From the NCBI GenBank assembly GCA_944321295.1, contig CALUKU010000001.1, positions 62,001 to 126,000 of the forward strand: a DNA stretch of 64,000 nt. The letters are read 5' to 3'. The position numbers and the translations under genes were made by a program. Below, in pieces: positions 51,099-59,251 of this stretch. Position 1 is the first letter of the stretch; the number at the start of each line of letters is the position of its first letter. The stretch is from an uncultured Prevotella sp. (GTDB lineage Bacteria; Bacteroidota; Bacteroidia; Bacteroidales; Bacteroidaceae). The notes beneath the pieces are model-generated. The model had not been told where the DNA came from, searched no databases, and saw only the letters and a list, made by a program, of their open reading frames with translations.

Positions 51099-52447
51099 AA
51101 CTCAGGACTTTCAGAATAGGTGGCGTACATCCGGATGAAAATAAGCTTTCAGCTGAAGCTGCCACACAAGTAGCTAAGCTCCCACAACAAGCTATCTTCC
51201 CCTTATCCCAACATATCGGTGCGCCGGCTAAACCTGTTGTCAAAAAAGGTGACAAAGTTAAAGTCGGCACATTATTGGCCGAGGCTGGAGGTTTTGTGTC
51301 TGCACCAATTTATTCGTCGGTTTCAGGAACAGTTGTAAAAATTGACGAAGCAATAGATGCAACGGGCTATCGTAAGCCGGTGATTATAGTAAAAGTTGAA
51401 GGCGACGAATGGGAGGAATGTATAGATCGTTCAGACAAGCTTGAAACGCTTGAGGCTCATCCTGAATTGACGTCAGAGGAAATAGTTGAATGTATTAAAA
51501 AGGCTGGTGTCACAGGTATGGGCGGAGCAGGTTTCCCTACATTCATTAAATTATGTCCTCCTCCAACGGCTAAGGCTGAATGTGTGATACTTAACGGTGT
51601 TGAATGTGAACCGTACATTACGTCTGACTACAGGCTGATGATGGAGCATGCCGACGAAATCCTTGTAGGCCTTGACCTGCTGATGAAAGCCGTGAAAGTG
51701 ACAAAAGGATATATCGGTATAGAGGAAAACAAGCCCAAGGCGATTGAATTGTTTGAGGAAAAGACTATAAACAATCCCAACGTTGAGATTGTTCCATTAG
51801 CAAAGAAATATCCGCAAGGAGGTGAAAAACAACTTGTCGACGCTGTTATACGCCGTCAGGTTCCTGCACCGCCGGCCATACCTGTAAACGTAGGTGCTGT
51901 TGTGCAGAACGTCGGTACGGCGTTTGCCGTTTACCAAGCGGTGATGAAAAACAAGCCGTTGTTTGAACGTTATACGACGGTTACAGGAAAGAAGCTTGAA
52001 AAGCCAAGTAATTTCCTTGTACGCATGGGTACGCCTATGATTGACCTCATTAATGAGTGCGGTGGCATGCCCGAGGGTGATAACAAGCTTTTAGCCGGTG
52101 GCCCTATGATGGGTAAGGCATTGACCTCCGTTGAAGTTCCAATATGTAAGGGTACTAATAGTGTGACTATTCTCAGCGGCGACGATGCAAAGCGTAAACC
52201 TGCTCAGCCTTGCATAAGGTGCGCTAAATGTGTAAGTGCATGTCCGATGGGACTAGAGCCTTATCTCTTAGCTACAGCAAGTGCGCTGCATGATTGGGAA
52301 AAGGTTGAAGCGGCAGGTATAACCTCATGCATAGAATGTGGCTCGTGCCAGTTTACGTGTCCTGCGCATCGTCCCATGCTCGATAATATTAGATTGGGTA
52401 AGAGTACCGTTATGGGTATTATAAAAGCTCGTAACGCGAAAAAATAA
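51095..52447 (+). CDS. rnfC: Rnf complex subunit C (NADH/Fe-S)
   Basis: RnfC is the peripheral subunit that binds NAD and FMN and passes electrons through two Fe-S clusters. The 450-aa product has the N-terminal barrel-sandwich domain (about 30-100), the nucleotide region GVTGMGGAGFPTFIKL and GVECEPYITSD, the SLBB-type domain, and the cluster motifs CIRCAKCVSACP and CIECGSCQFTCP. It lacks the long repetitive C-terminal tail of the E. coli protein. The gene begins within the rnfB stop codon (ATGA at 51095) and is 68 bases from rnfD. Confidence 0.96.
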   Translation: MKLRTFRIGGVHPDENKLSAEAATQVAKLPQQAIFPLSQHIGAPAKPVVKKGDKVKVGTLLAEAGGFVSAPIYSSVSGTVVKIDEAIDATGYRKPVIIVKVEGDEWEECIDRSDKLETLEAHPELTSEEIVECIKKAGVTGMGGAGFPTFIKLCPPPTAKAECVILNGVECEPYITSDYRLMMEHADEILVGLDLLMKAVKVTKGYIGIEENKPKAIELFEEKTINNPNVEIVPLAKKYPQGGEKQLVDAVIRRQVPAPPAIPVNVGAVVQNVGTAFAVYQAVMKNKPLFERYTTVTGKKLEKPSNFLVRMGTPMIDLINECGGMPEGDNKLLAGGPMMGKALTSVEVPICKGTNSVTILSGDDAKRKPAQPCIRCAKCVSACPMGLEPYLLATASALHDWEKVEAAGITSCIECGSCQFTCPAHRPMLDNIRLGKSTVMGIIKARNAKK

Positions 52448-52515
52448 TCTTGCTTAGTCAAAACCATTGAATTTAAATCATCAAATGGCTTTATGCCACT
52501 AAATTAAATCAAAAA

Positions 52516-53526
52516 ATGAGTAAATTGATAGTTTCATTATCACCGCACGCGCATGGCACTGACAGCGTTGAGCGCAATATGTACGGCGTGATAATAGCAT
52601 TGGTGCCGGCATTAATCGTGTCGTTCCTGTATTTCGGTATAGGCTCGGTACTTGTTTGCGCATCAAGCGTTGCCGCATGCGTGTTTTTCGAGTGGGCAAT
52701 TACAAAATATATTTTAAAGAAAGAGCCTACAATTTCGGATGGTTCAGCAATCTTGACCGGCTTGCTGTTAGGTTTCAATCTTCCGTCAAACCTTCCCGTG
52801 TGGATTGTTATCATCGGTGCTTTGGTTGCTATAGGCATTGGTAAAATGACGTTTGGCGGTTTAGGTTGCAATCCGTTCAATCCCGCTTTGGTTGGACGTT
52901 GTTTCCTCTTGGCCTCGTTCCCGGCCCAGATGACATCTTGGCCGATAGCCGGTCAGCTTACGTCGTATGTGGATGCACAAACCGGCGCTACGCCTTTGAG
53001 TATCATGAAAACGGCAATAAAGACTGGTGATGCATCGGTGCTCGAACAGTTGCCTGACTCGCTGTCGTTGTTACTTGGCAATCCGGGGCTTAACAACGGA
53101 GCCGGAACAATCGGCGAGGTATGTGCTTTAGCTCTTCTTATAGGTCTGGCTTATATGTTATGGAAAAAGATAATAACATGGCATATCCCTGTAAGTATTC
53201 TTGCCACGGTGTTCGTATTCAGCGGATTGCTGCATTTGGCTAACCCCATCTATGCAAACCCTGTTGCAACGTTGTTGAGCGGCGGATTAATGTTGGGTGC
53301 CATATTTATGGCTACCGACTATGTTACGTCGCCCATGACGCATAAGGGTCAGTTGATATACGGCGTGGCGATAGGTTTCCTCACAATTGTAATAAGAAAC
53401 TGGGGCTCATATCCCGAGGGCATGTCGTTCGCCATTCTGATAATGAATGCGTTGACTCCGTTGATTAACACTTATGTAAAACCAAAACGTTTCGGCGAAA
53501 CAACAGGAAAGGAGGGCGGAAAATGA
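52516..53526 (+). CDS. rnfD: Rnf complex subunit D (flavinylated membrane protein)
   Basis: The 336-aa integral membrane protein has about 9-10 transmembrane segments. It carries a covalent FMN through a phosphodiester bond to Thr in a D-x2-T-G-A-T motif, here D153-AQ-TGAT159-P, the ApbE recognition pattern. The segment CNPFNPALVGRCFL and the ending TDYVTSPMTHKGQ are typical of RnfD/NqrB. ApbE itself is not in the window. The end overlaps rnfG by 4 bases (ATGA), so translation is coupled. Confidence 0.96.
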   Translation: MSKLIVSLSPHAHGTDSVERNMYGVIIALVPALIVSFLYFGIGSVLVCASSVAACVFFEWAITKYILKKEPTISDGSAILTGLLLGFNLPSNLPVWIVIIGALVAIGIGKMTFGGLGCNPFNPALVGRCFLLASFPAQMTSWPIAGQLTSYVDAQTGATPLSIMKTAIKTGDASVLEQLPDSLSLLLGNPGLNNGAGTIGEVCALALLIGLAYMLWKKIITWHIPVSILATVFVFSGLLHLANPIYANPVATLLSGGLMLGAIFMATDYVTSPMTHKGQLIYGVAIGFLTIVIRNWGSYPEGMSFAILIMNALTPLINTYVKPKRFGETTGKEGGK

Positions 53527-54146
53527 AGAAACTTGAATCTACAATAACCAATATGGTCGTTGTGTTGGTCGGTGTAGCCTTAATTACAGGTGGAATCTTG
53601 GCTTATGTCAACGATGTCACTGCGGGCCCCATTAGCGTGCAAGCAAAGAAAAGCTTGGCAGACGGTATAAAGGCAGTTATGGGCGGCGTTGACTTAACCG
53701 TTTCAAAGGAAGACACAATACGTCAAAACATTTCAGGCAAGGAAGTCACATTCGTCGTTCATGAAACATTAGGCTCTGACGGCAAGCCTTTAGGTGCTGC
53801 CGTAGAAAGCACGACGGGCGGCTTCGGTGGTGACTTGAAAGTATTGGTCGGTTTCAACAACGACGGCGAAATATTAGGTTATACAATCCTGCAACATTCA
53901 GAAACTCCCGGACTCGGCGCAAAAGCCGACAAATGGTTTCAGAAAGACGGAAAGGGTAGCGTGATCGGAAGAAATCCCGGTGAGGCGCCGCTGACGGTAA
54001 ACAAGGACGGCGGCGACATTGACGCCATAACAGCCTCTACCATCACGAGCCGTGCTTTCCTGCTCGCCGTCAATCAGGCATACCAGGCTTATAAGTCGTT
54101 GCCGGTAGACGCAAATACGGGAGCTACTTCAAGCCATAGTAAATAA
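53523..54146 (+). CDS. rnfG: Rnf complex subunit G (flavinylated periplasmic subunit)
   Basis: The 207-aa protein has one N-terminal membrane anchor and a periplasmic FMN-binding domain. The usual site near the C-terminus reads D167-AI-TAST173-ITSRAF, a variant of the Dx2(S/T)GAT(S/T) motif with Ala and Ser at the GA positions. A second, fully canonical-looking motif D196-AN-TGAT202-SS ends the protein. Both could carry FMN, or only one. The segment ETPGLGAKADKWF is the conserved FMN-domain core. It overlaps rnfD by 4 bases and is 21 bases from rnfE. Confidence 0.93.
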   Translation: MKKLESTITNMVVVLVGVALITGGILAYVNDVTAGPISVQAKKSLADGIKAVMGGVDLTVSKEDTIRQNISGKEVTFVVHETLGSDGKPLGAAVESTTGGFGGDLKVLVGFNNDGEILGYTILQHSETPGLGAKADKWFQKDGKGSVIGRNPGEAPLTVNKDGGDIDAITASTITSRAFLLAVNQAYQAYKSLPVDANTGATSSHSK

Positions 54147-54167
54147 CGTAAACTCTTAAATTTGTTA

Positions 54168-54755
54168 ATGATGAATTACATTAAAATATTATTCAACGGC
54201 ATAATCAAGGAGAACCCGACATTCGTGCTTCTGCTTGGCATGTGTCCGACTTTGGCCACAACGACTTCGGCCATGAACGGCTTGTCGATGGGCTTAGCCA
54301 CAATGTTCGTGTTGATGTGCTCCAACCTCGTCATTTCGCTTATTAAGAATCTTACTCCTGACATGGTGCGCATCCCTGTGTTCGTCGTCGTGATAGCGTC
54401 GTTCGTAACCATACTGCAAATGCTCATGCAGGCTTATGTGTCCGCCATCTACGCTACGCTGGGATTATACATTCCCCTGATTGTAGTAAACTGTATAATT
54501 CTCGGCCGCGCAGAAGCCTTTGCCTGTTGCCATGGCCCTGTTGAAAGCTTGTTCGACGGAATAGGCATGGGCTTGGGATTCAGCATAGCATTGACGCTGC
54601 TGGGTGCTGTTAGGGAGCTGCTGGGCGCAGGCTCAATATTCGGTATTACGCTGTTACCTGAGACTTGTAACATGCTTCTCTTCATCCTTCCTCCCGGAGC
54701 GTTCATTACTTTGGGATACTTAATAGCAATAGTCAATAAATTCAAGAAAGCTTAA
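54168..54755 (+). CDS. rnfE: Rnf complex subunit E
   Basis: RnfE is an integral membrane subunit with six transmembrane segments, a paralogue of RnfA inserted with opposite topology. The 195-aa product has the family segments ENPTFVLLLGMCPTLATTTS and SLFDGIGMGLGFSIALTLLG. A central YIPLIVVNC(II)LGRAEAF segment has the cysteine that binds the membrane Fe-S cluster in Rnf/NQR. The ATG at 54168 or 54171 is likely; a TTG at 54162 is not. It lies 4 bases before rnfA. Confidence 0.95.
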   Translation: MMNYIKILFNGIIKENPTFVLLLGMCPTLATTTSAMNGLSMGLATMFVLMCSNLVISLIKNLTPDMVRIPVFVVVIASFVTILQMLMQAYVSAIYATLGLYIPLIVVNCIILGRAEAFACCHGPVESLFDGIGMGLGFSIALTLLGAVRELLGAGSIFGITLLPETCNMLLFILPPGAFITLGYLIAIVNKFKKA

Positions 54756-54759
54756 CATC

Positions 54760-55362
54760 ATGGAATACTTATTGATTTTCATTTCCGCTATATTCGTGAA
54801 CAACATTGTGTTGTCACAATTCTTGGGTATTTGCCCCTTCCTTGGTGTGTCACAGAAGATATCCACCTCTTTGGGCATGGGCGCAGCCGTTACTTTCGTA
54901 CTGACGTTGTCAACCATTGTTACGTATCTCGTACAGATTTACGTGCTTAACCCGATGGAACTGCAGTATCTGCAGACTATAGCCTTCATCCTGGTTATTG
55001 CCGCATTGGTGCAAATGGTGGAGATTATACTGAAAAAAGTTTCACCATCGCTTTACCAGGCTTTGGGTATATACCTTCCGCTTATTACCACAAACTGTGC
55101 CGTCTTGGGCGTGGCCATATTGGTTATCCAGAAGGATTTCTCGCTTGTGCAAAGTGTGGTTTACGCTTTCTCTACGGCAGTTGGCTTTGCCGTGGCGCTG
55201 ACGATATTCGCCGGCATACGTGAACAGTTGTCAATGGTAAGCATACCCAAGGGCATGCGCGGCATGGCCATCGTGCTGGTGACGGCAGGCCTGCTTAGTT
55301 TGGCATTCATGGGATTCTCGGGCGTTGACGGCGGTTTGAGAACTCTATTCGGCCTTGAATAA
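54760..55362 (+). CDS. rnfA: Rnf complex subunit A
   Basis: The 200-aa protein, with six transmembrane segments, is the partner of RnfE. NNIVLSQFLGICPFLGVSQK and YLPLITTNCAVLGVAI are its family segments; the cysteines shared with RnfE in these regions hold the intramembrane Fe-S cluster. It closes the operon rseC-rnfBCDGEA, which is complete except for the flavin transferase ApbE. A 106-base nested hairpin element starts 12 bases after its stop. Confidence 0.96.
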   Translation: MEYLLIFISAIFVNNIVLSQFLGICPFLGVSQKISTSLGMGAAVTFVLTLSTIVTYLVQIYVLNPMELQYLQTIAFILVIAALVQMVEIILKKVSPSLYQALGIYLPLITTNCAVLGVAILVIQKDFSLVQSVVYAFSTAVGFAVALTIFAGIREQLSMVSIPKGMRGMAIVLVTAGLLSLAFMGFSGVDGGLRTLFGLE

Positions 55363-55374
55363 ACTATTATAATT

Positions 55375-55480
55375 TGCCGACGTATCGGCTGGTGACAAGT
55401 TTTTGTAAAGCGTTTGCTTTACTGAAATAAAGATAAATATTCTTTATTAGACTGCATCATCACCTGCCGATACGTCGGCA
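55375..55480 (+). terminator. 106-base nested hairpin element after rnfA
   Basis: A 21-bp outer stem with one mismatch (55375-55395 with 55460-55480; TGCCGACGTATCGGC against GCCGATACGTCGGCA) encloses two smaller hairpins. These are GTAAAGC-GTTT-GCTTTAC (55406-55423 region) and AATAAAG...CTTTATT (about 55426-55448). It is followed by TTTTCC, so it may end the rnf transcript. Confidence 0.6.
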
Positions 55481-55494
55481 TTTTCCATATCAGT

Positions 55495-55626
55495 TAGACA
55501 GATGAAAAACATCCTCGAAAACCTTATGTTTTTGATTTGTAAAACGCCGCTTTCTGCATTGCAAAAGGCCGCTTTTTGCCGTCTAATTCATCGCTTTTCA
55601 TCTCCTAATTAACGGCCTATTGTCAT
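55495..55626. repeat. 22-bp-period intergenic array G (6 units)
   Basis: Units start at 55495, 55517, 55539, 55561, 55583 and 55605. Units at 55539 and 55561 agree at 17 of 22 positions (AAAA at 3-6, GCCGCTTT at 8-15). Units at 55583 and 55605 both begin CTAATT and agree at 13 of 22. Spacing is exact. This fills most of the gap between the nested element and the galE promoter. Confidence 0.75.
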
Positions 55627-55674
55627 AACAATCAATAAAGCGGGTACAATGTATCCAAATATCAGTAGTTTTAT

Positions 55675-55705
55675 TTTGCCGATTGGGCAAATTTGGTTAG
55701 CTTTG
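55675..55705 (+). promoter_or_regulatory. Consensus promoter of galE
   Basis: TTTG at 55675-55678, a 19-base spacer and TAGCTTTG at 55698-55705, 29 bases before the ATG. Confidence 0.75.
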
Positions 55706-55734
55706 CACATAATCAATTAAAGTAACAACACATC

Positions 55735-56775
55735 ATGAAACAGACAATTCTTGTTACGGGCGGAACGGGCTTCATCGGTTCGCACACCGTCGTGGAGCTG
55801 CAGCAGGCAGGTTACAACGTCGTAATTGTAGACAATCTTTCAAACTCAAGAGCCGACGTGGTTGACGGAATAGAAAGCATAACGGGAGTGCGCCCGGCTT
55901 TCGAACAGGTAGACTGCCAAGACCTTGCCGCCTTAGCAAACGTTTTCGACAAGTACTCCGACATTAGCGGCGTGATACACTTTGCCGCCAGTAAGGCCGT
56001 GGGCGAAAGCGTGCAGAAACCGCTCACATATTACCGGAACAACATAACAAGCCTTATAAATATCCTCGAGTTGATGCAGCGTCACGAAGTAAAAGGCATT
56101 ATATTCTCGTCCAGTTGTACCGTTTACGGACAGCCTTCGGCCGAGCACCTGCCTGTAACTGAGGACGCGCCGATACAGAAAGCCTTAAGCCCCTATGGCA
56201 ACACGAAACAAATTAACGAGGAAATCATACAGGATTTCATCCATAGCGGCGCAGCGGTAAAGGCTGTCATTTTGAGATATTTCAATCCTATAGGCGCCCA
56301 TCCGTCAGCATTGATCGGCGAATTGCCAATAGGCGTGCCTATGAATCTTATACCTTTCGTCACGCAGACGGCTGCCGGCATACGTAAGCAGCTTAAGATT
56401 TTCGGCAACGACTATGGCACTCCTGACGGTACGTGCATACGTGACTATATTTATGTGTGTGATTTGGCTAAGGCTCATGTCAAAGCCATGGAGCGTGTTC
56501 TCGGCAACGAAAATACTGACGCGGTAGAAGTGTTTAACATAGGCACAGGCCGTGGTGTAAGTACGCTTGAGGTTGTCGAAGGTTTCGAGAGAGCCACAGG
56601 CGTAAAGGTAAACTGGGAATATGCGCCACGCCGTGAGGGCGATATAGAGAAGGTCTGGGCCGACCCGGCAAAGGCTAATACCGTGTTGGGATGGAAGGCT
56701 GAAACAAGTCTTGACGATACTCTACGCTCGGCGTGGAAATGGCAGCTAAGACTGAAGGATATGAACATCGGCTGA
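55735..56775 (+). CDS. galE: UDP-glucose 4-epimerase
   Basis: GalE interconverts UDP-glucose and UDP-galactose for galactose use and for surface glycans. The 346-aa product has the NAD-binding GGTGFIGSH at 8-16, the catalytic Ser/Thr region SSSCTVYG and the YxxxK pair in SPYGNTKQ. GIRDYIYV-like CIRDYIYVCDLAKAH and FNIGTGRGVS are typical. Some members also accept N-acetyl sugars. It is monocistronic, with its own consensus promoter, and converges on the GHL10-type gene through a shared terminator. Confidence 0.95.
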   Translation: MKQTILVTGGTGFIGSHTVVELQQAGYNVVIVDNLSNSRADVVDGIESITGVRPAFEQVDCQDLAALANVFDKYSDISGVIHFAASKAVGESVQKPLTYYRNNITSLINILELMQRHEVKGIIFSSSCTVYGQPSAEHLPVTEDAPIQKALSPYGNTKQINEEIIQDFIHSGAAVKAVILRYFNPIGAHPSALIGELPIGVPMNLIPFVTQTAAGIRKQLKIFGNDYGTPDGTCIRDYIYVCDLAKAHVKAMERVLGNENTDAVEVFNIGTGRGVSTLEVVEGFERATGVKVNWEYAPRREGDIEKVWADPAKANTVLGWKAETSLDDTLRSAWKWQLRLKDMNIG

Positions 56776-56816
56776 CGGCCATTCCCTGATTTTTACATGT
56801 AATTAGTCAAAAATGT

Positions 56817-56860
56817 AAAAGCTTCGTCCGTAGACTTACAAATCTGCGAATGAGGCTTTT
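56817..56860. terminator. Bidirectional terminator between galE and the GHL10-type gene
   Basis: AAAAGCTTCGTCCGTAGA (56817-56834) pairs imperfectly with TCTGCGAATGAGGCTTTT (56843-56860). A and T runs at the two ends suit both strands. Confidence 0.65.
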
Positions 56861-56892
56861 CATTTCAATCATATGGTTAATTCAGCTTTGAA

Positions 56893-58572
56893 TTATCTCG
56901 TTTTTCGGCGTATCATTGTAAAACCAAGACGATGGGCTATGCCTTTGGAAGCAAGTGAATATACGGCATAAAAACCTTCTGCCATGCGGCTTACGTCTAT
57001 ATCCGCTCCTTTGTACGGCCTTGTTGCAACTATCGTGCCGGTAAGGCTTTTCAGAACTATAAACTCTGCGTCAAGTTCGTTAGACACATCCGGCAGCTTC
57101 AGCGTTCTGCCGTCGCAAGCCAGCAAAAAATTAAATCCCTCCGATTGTTCACTGTCATGCGGCAAAAATGCCGGAGCGCTTTCTCTTCCGTAGCGGTCAA
57201 CGGCAGTAACCGCAAAATACAATTGGCCGCAATCGTCAAGCGTGATTCTATTCGCCGTCGTCCTAACAGCTACGAGGTTACGTGCATCGTCAATGTCGAC
57301 AGGCACTGTGCGCGAGGCGTAAATATTATACAAGACACCTCCGTGCAGTGTGTCGTTTTTCAGCCAAGACAATGTTACATGCTTTCCCTGCGTTGTCACT
57401 GTCAAGCCTGACGGCGCATTAGGTTCGGCGCCGGTGACGTTATGCATGGGAGGCACCATGGCGGGGTAGGGATTCAGTTCGTTCTTGACGTAGGCGTAAA
57501 CGCCTTTTACGTCATCAACCAAGAATTTTTCCCTGAACATCGCATATCCCATACCTAACTTGCGGGCAACATTCGTCTGCCTTATTATCTCGTCGAGCGG
57601 CCATCCTCCTTCGGCAGGCGAAAGGAAATAAGTGCCTATGCCTGCAGCAACGGCTGTGCCATATTTGTTTTCAGCCCAGTCAACGGCGAAAGGATAAAAA
57701 TGGTTGCCACGGAAGTACATCATTGGGTACAGCTGATCAACCAATCCTCTTTCCATCCACAGCTGAGCGTCCTGACATCCCTTAGTAAACGCATTCCATC
57801 CACGGCTTGAGTGACTCGTAAGATCCGAATATTTGCCTATGGCCGCACAACTCAGTTTAACCCACGGCTTAATGCTCTTTATGCTCCGGCCGACGGCTGC
57901 CACTATATCAGTAATTGCACGTCTTTCGGCTTCGCCTCCTTTACGTCTTTGTTTGGGCCACCATGTTTCCGGATAACGGATATAATCCAGATGTATGCCG
58001 TCTATGTCATACTTTTTGGTAATCTCAGTACAAATACTTGATATGTAAGCCGCGGCAACAGGATTGGCTGGGTTGATATATCCTTCGGCTCCACGCTTTA
58101 CAATCAGGTTGGGATACCTTTTTCTTAGTTTCAAACAGCCATGCGACGTCCATTTGCCCACAGGCATGGCCACCACCCACGCCTGGATTTCCATGCCACG
58201 CTTATGACATTCGTTTACGGCGAAGGCCAATGGGTCATATCCCGGGGCGCATCCGGGCTTTCCTGTAAGGCATGCGTCCCAAGGTTCTATTGCCGAAGGA
58301 TATAATGTCGTTGCACGCACTCGGGTTTGAAAGAGTATGGTATTGATATTAGATTTCTTCAGACTGTCGAGAATGTCGACAAGCTCTTTCTTCTGCTGCA
58401 TGACAGAAGCTTCGTTTACGGCCTTTGTGTGTGGCCAATCCAGTCCGGCGAACGTTGTCAGCCATACGGCACGCACCTCGTGCTTGGGATATCTGCATGC
58501 TGCAGAGGTCCGTCCCGTAACGGCTAACATAAACAAGACAACGATAATATATAATGCGCGACGGATTTTCAT
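56893..58572 (-). CDS. Exported GHL10/DUF187 glycosyl-hydrolase-like protein with FN3 domain
   Basis: The ATG at 58572 (MKIRRALYIIVVLF) is chosen because the upstream ATG at 58590 would leave essentially no leader after the promoter at 58598. The 559-aa product has a signal peptide and then a TIM-barrel of the DUF187/GHL10 type (about 30-380; EVRAVWLTTFAGLDWP, FQTRVRATTLYPS, DGIHLDYIRYPE). A fibronectin type III-like domain follows (about 395-480) and a small C-terminal domain. GHL10 proteins have been tied to cell-wall or glycan cleavage; the substrate here is unknown. The acid residues in DGIHLDYIRYPE are intact. Confidence 0.88.
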   Translation of the reverse strand: MKIRRALYIIVVLFMLAVTGRTSAACRYPKHEVRAVWLTTFAGLDWPHTKAVNEASVMQQKKELVDILDSLKKSNINTILFQTRVRATTLYPSAIEPWDACLTGKPGCAPGYDPLAFAVNECHKRGMEIQAWVVAMPVGKWTSHGCLKLRKRYPNLIVKRGAEGYINPANPVAAAYISSICTEITKKYDIDGIHLDYIRYPETWWPKQRRKGGEAERRAITDIVAAVGRSIKSIKPWVKLSCAAIGKYSDLTSHSSRGWNAFTKGCQDAQLWMERGLVDQLYPMMYFRGNHFYPFAVDWAENKYGTAVAAGIGTYFLSPAEGGWPLDEIIRQTNVARKLGMGYAMFREKFLVDDVKGVYAYVKNELNPYPAMVPPMHNVTGAEPNAPSGLTVTTQGKHVTLSWLKNDTLHGGVLYNIYASRTVPVDIDDARNLVAVRTTANRITLDDCGQLYFAVTAVDRYGRESAPAFLPHDSEQSEGFNFLLACDGRTLKLPDVSNELDAEFIVLKSLTGTIVATRPYKGADIDVSRMAEGFYAVYSLASKGIAHRLGFTMIRRKTR

Positions 58573-58597
58573 TTGCCTATTTGTCTTCATTTCCGTG

Positions 58598-58629
58598 CAA
58601 AGTTAAACCATAATTTTGGTAATCTCAAA
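58598..58629 (-). promoter_or_regulatory. Promoter of the GHL10-type gene
   Basis: On the minus strand, TTTG (58626-58629), a 20-base spacer and TAACTTTG (58598-58605). It overlaps the divergent plus-strand promoter at 58615-58646. Confidence 0.65.
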
Positions 58630-58646
58630 ACTTTATATTACTTTTG
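58615..58646 (+). promoter_or_regulatory. Promoter of the small beta-barrel gene
   Basis: TTTG at 58615-58618, a 20-base spacer and TACTTTTG at 58639-58646, 76 bases before the ATG at 58723. Confidence 0.7.
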
Positions 58647-58722
58647 CATTTAGCTGCGTGTCCGTCATACGGCGGTAAAACCGTGGTTATCCATGAATTT
58701 CAAACATAACACATAACGTAAC

Positions 58723-59211
58723 ATGAACAAAAAGTTTTACATGCTCATCATGGCGTTACTTATTTCGATAACGGCAAACGCCCAATTTGAGCAAAGCAAG
58801 TGGTACCTTGGCGCTTCCATGTCAGGGCTTGACATAAGTTACAGCGGTGCCGAGAATTTCAACATTGGGCTTGACGCGAAAGCCGGTTACCTGATTGCCG
58901 ACGACTGGATGTTGCTCGGTCAGCTGGGATGGCAGCATAACGGCCATGCCGGTGAGTCTGACGCCGTAACGCTTGGCATAGGCGGACGTTATTATATCAT
59001 TCAGAACGGATTATACCTCGGAGTTAACGCAAAGTTGGTGCATGCATATCATAACTACAACGACTTTTTGCCTGGAATAGAGGTCGGTTACGCCTTCTTC
59101 CTGAATAAGACGTTAACCATAGAACCGGCAATTTATTACGACCAATCGTTCAAAAGACATTCAGACTATTCAAAGATTGGCTTTAGGATTGGTTTGGGTG
59201 TTTATCTGTGA
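58723..59211 (+). CDS. Small outer-membrane beta-barrel protein
   Basis: The 162-aa protein has a signal peptide ending at ANAQ. Alternating strands of an 8-stranded barrel follow (KWYLGASMSGLDISY, NIGLDAKAGYLIADDWMLLG, TLGIGGRYYII, GIEVGYAFFL), ending in a strand with terminal Leu (FRIGLGVYL). It resembles the OmpW/OmpA-like barrel proteins called outer membrane beta-barrel proteins in Bacteroidales. Function is unknown. The 5' leader is about 70 bases long. nadC follows after 40 bases and may be co-transcribed. Confidence 0.83.
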   Translation: MNKKFYMLIMALLISITANAQFEQSKWYLGASMSGLDISYSGAENFNIGLDAKAGYLIADDWMLLGQLGWQHNGHAGESDAVTLGIGGRYYIIQNGLYLGVNAKLVHAYHNYNDFLPGIEVGYAFFLNKTLTIEPAIYYDQSFKRHSDYSKIGFRIGLGVYL

Positions 59212-59251
59212 TGTTAAAGCATAAATCATTAAACTTCATATAGATTTTAAC

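Noticed and set aside
49701-55362. Na+-NQR operon instead of Rnf
   Set aside because: RnfB with four ferredoxin clusters and RnfC with two are present, and NqrF/NqrA are absent.
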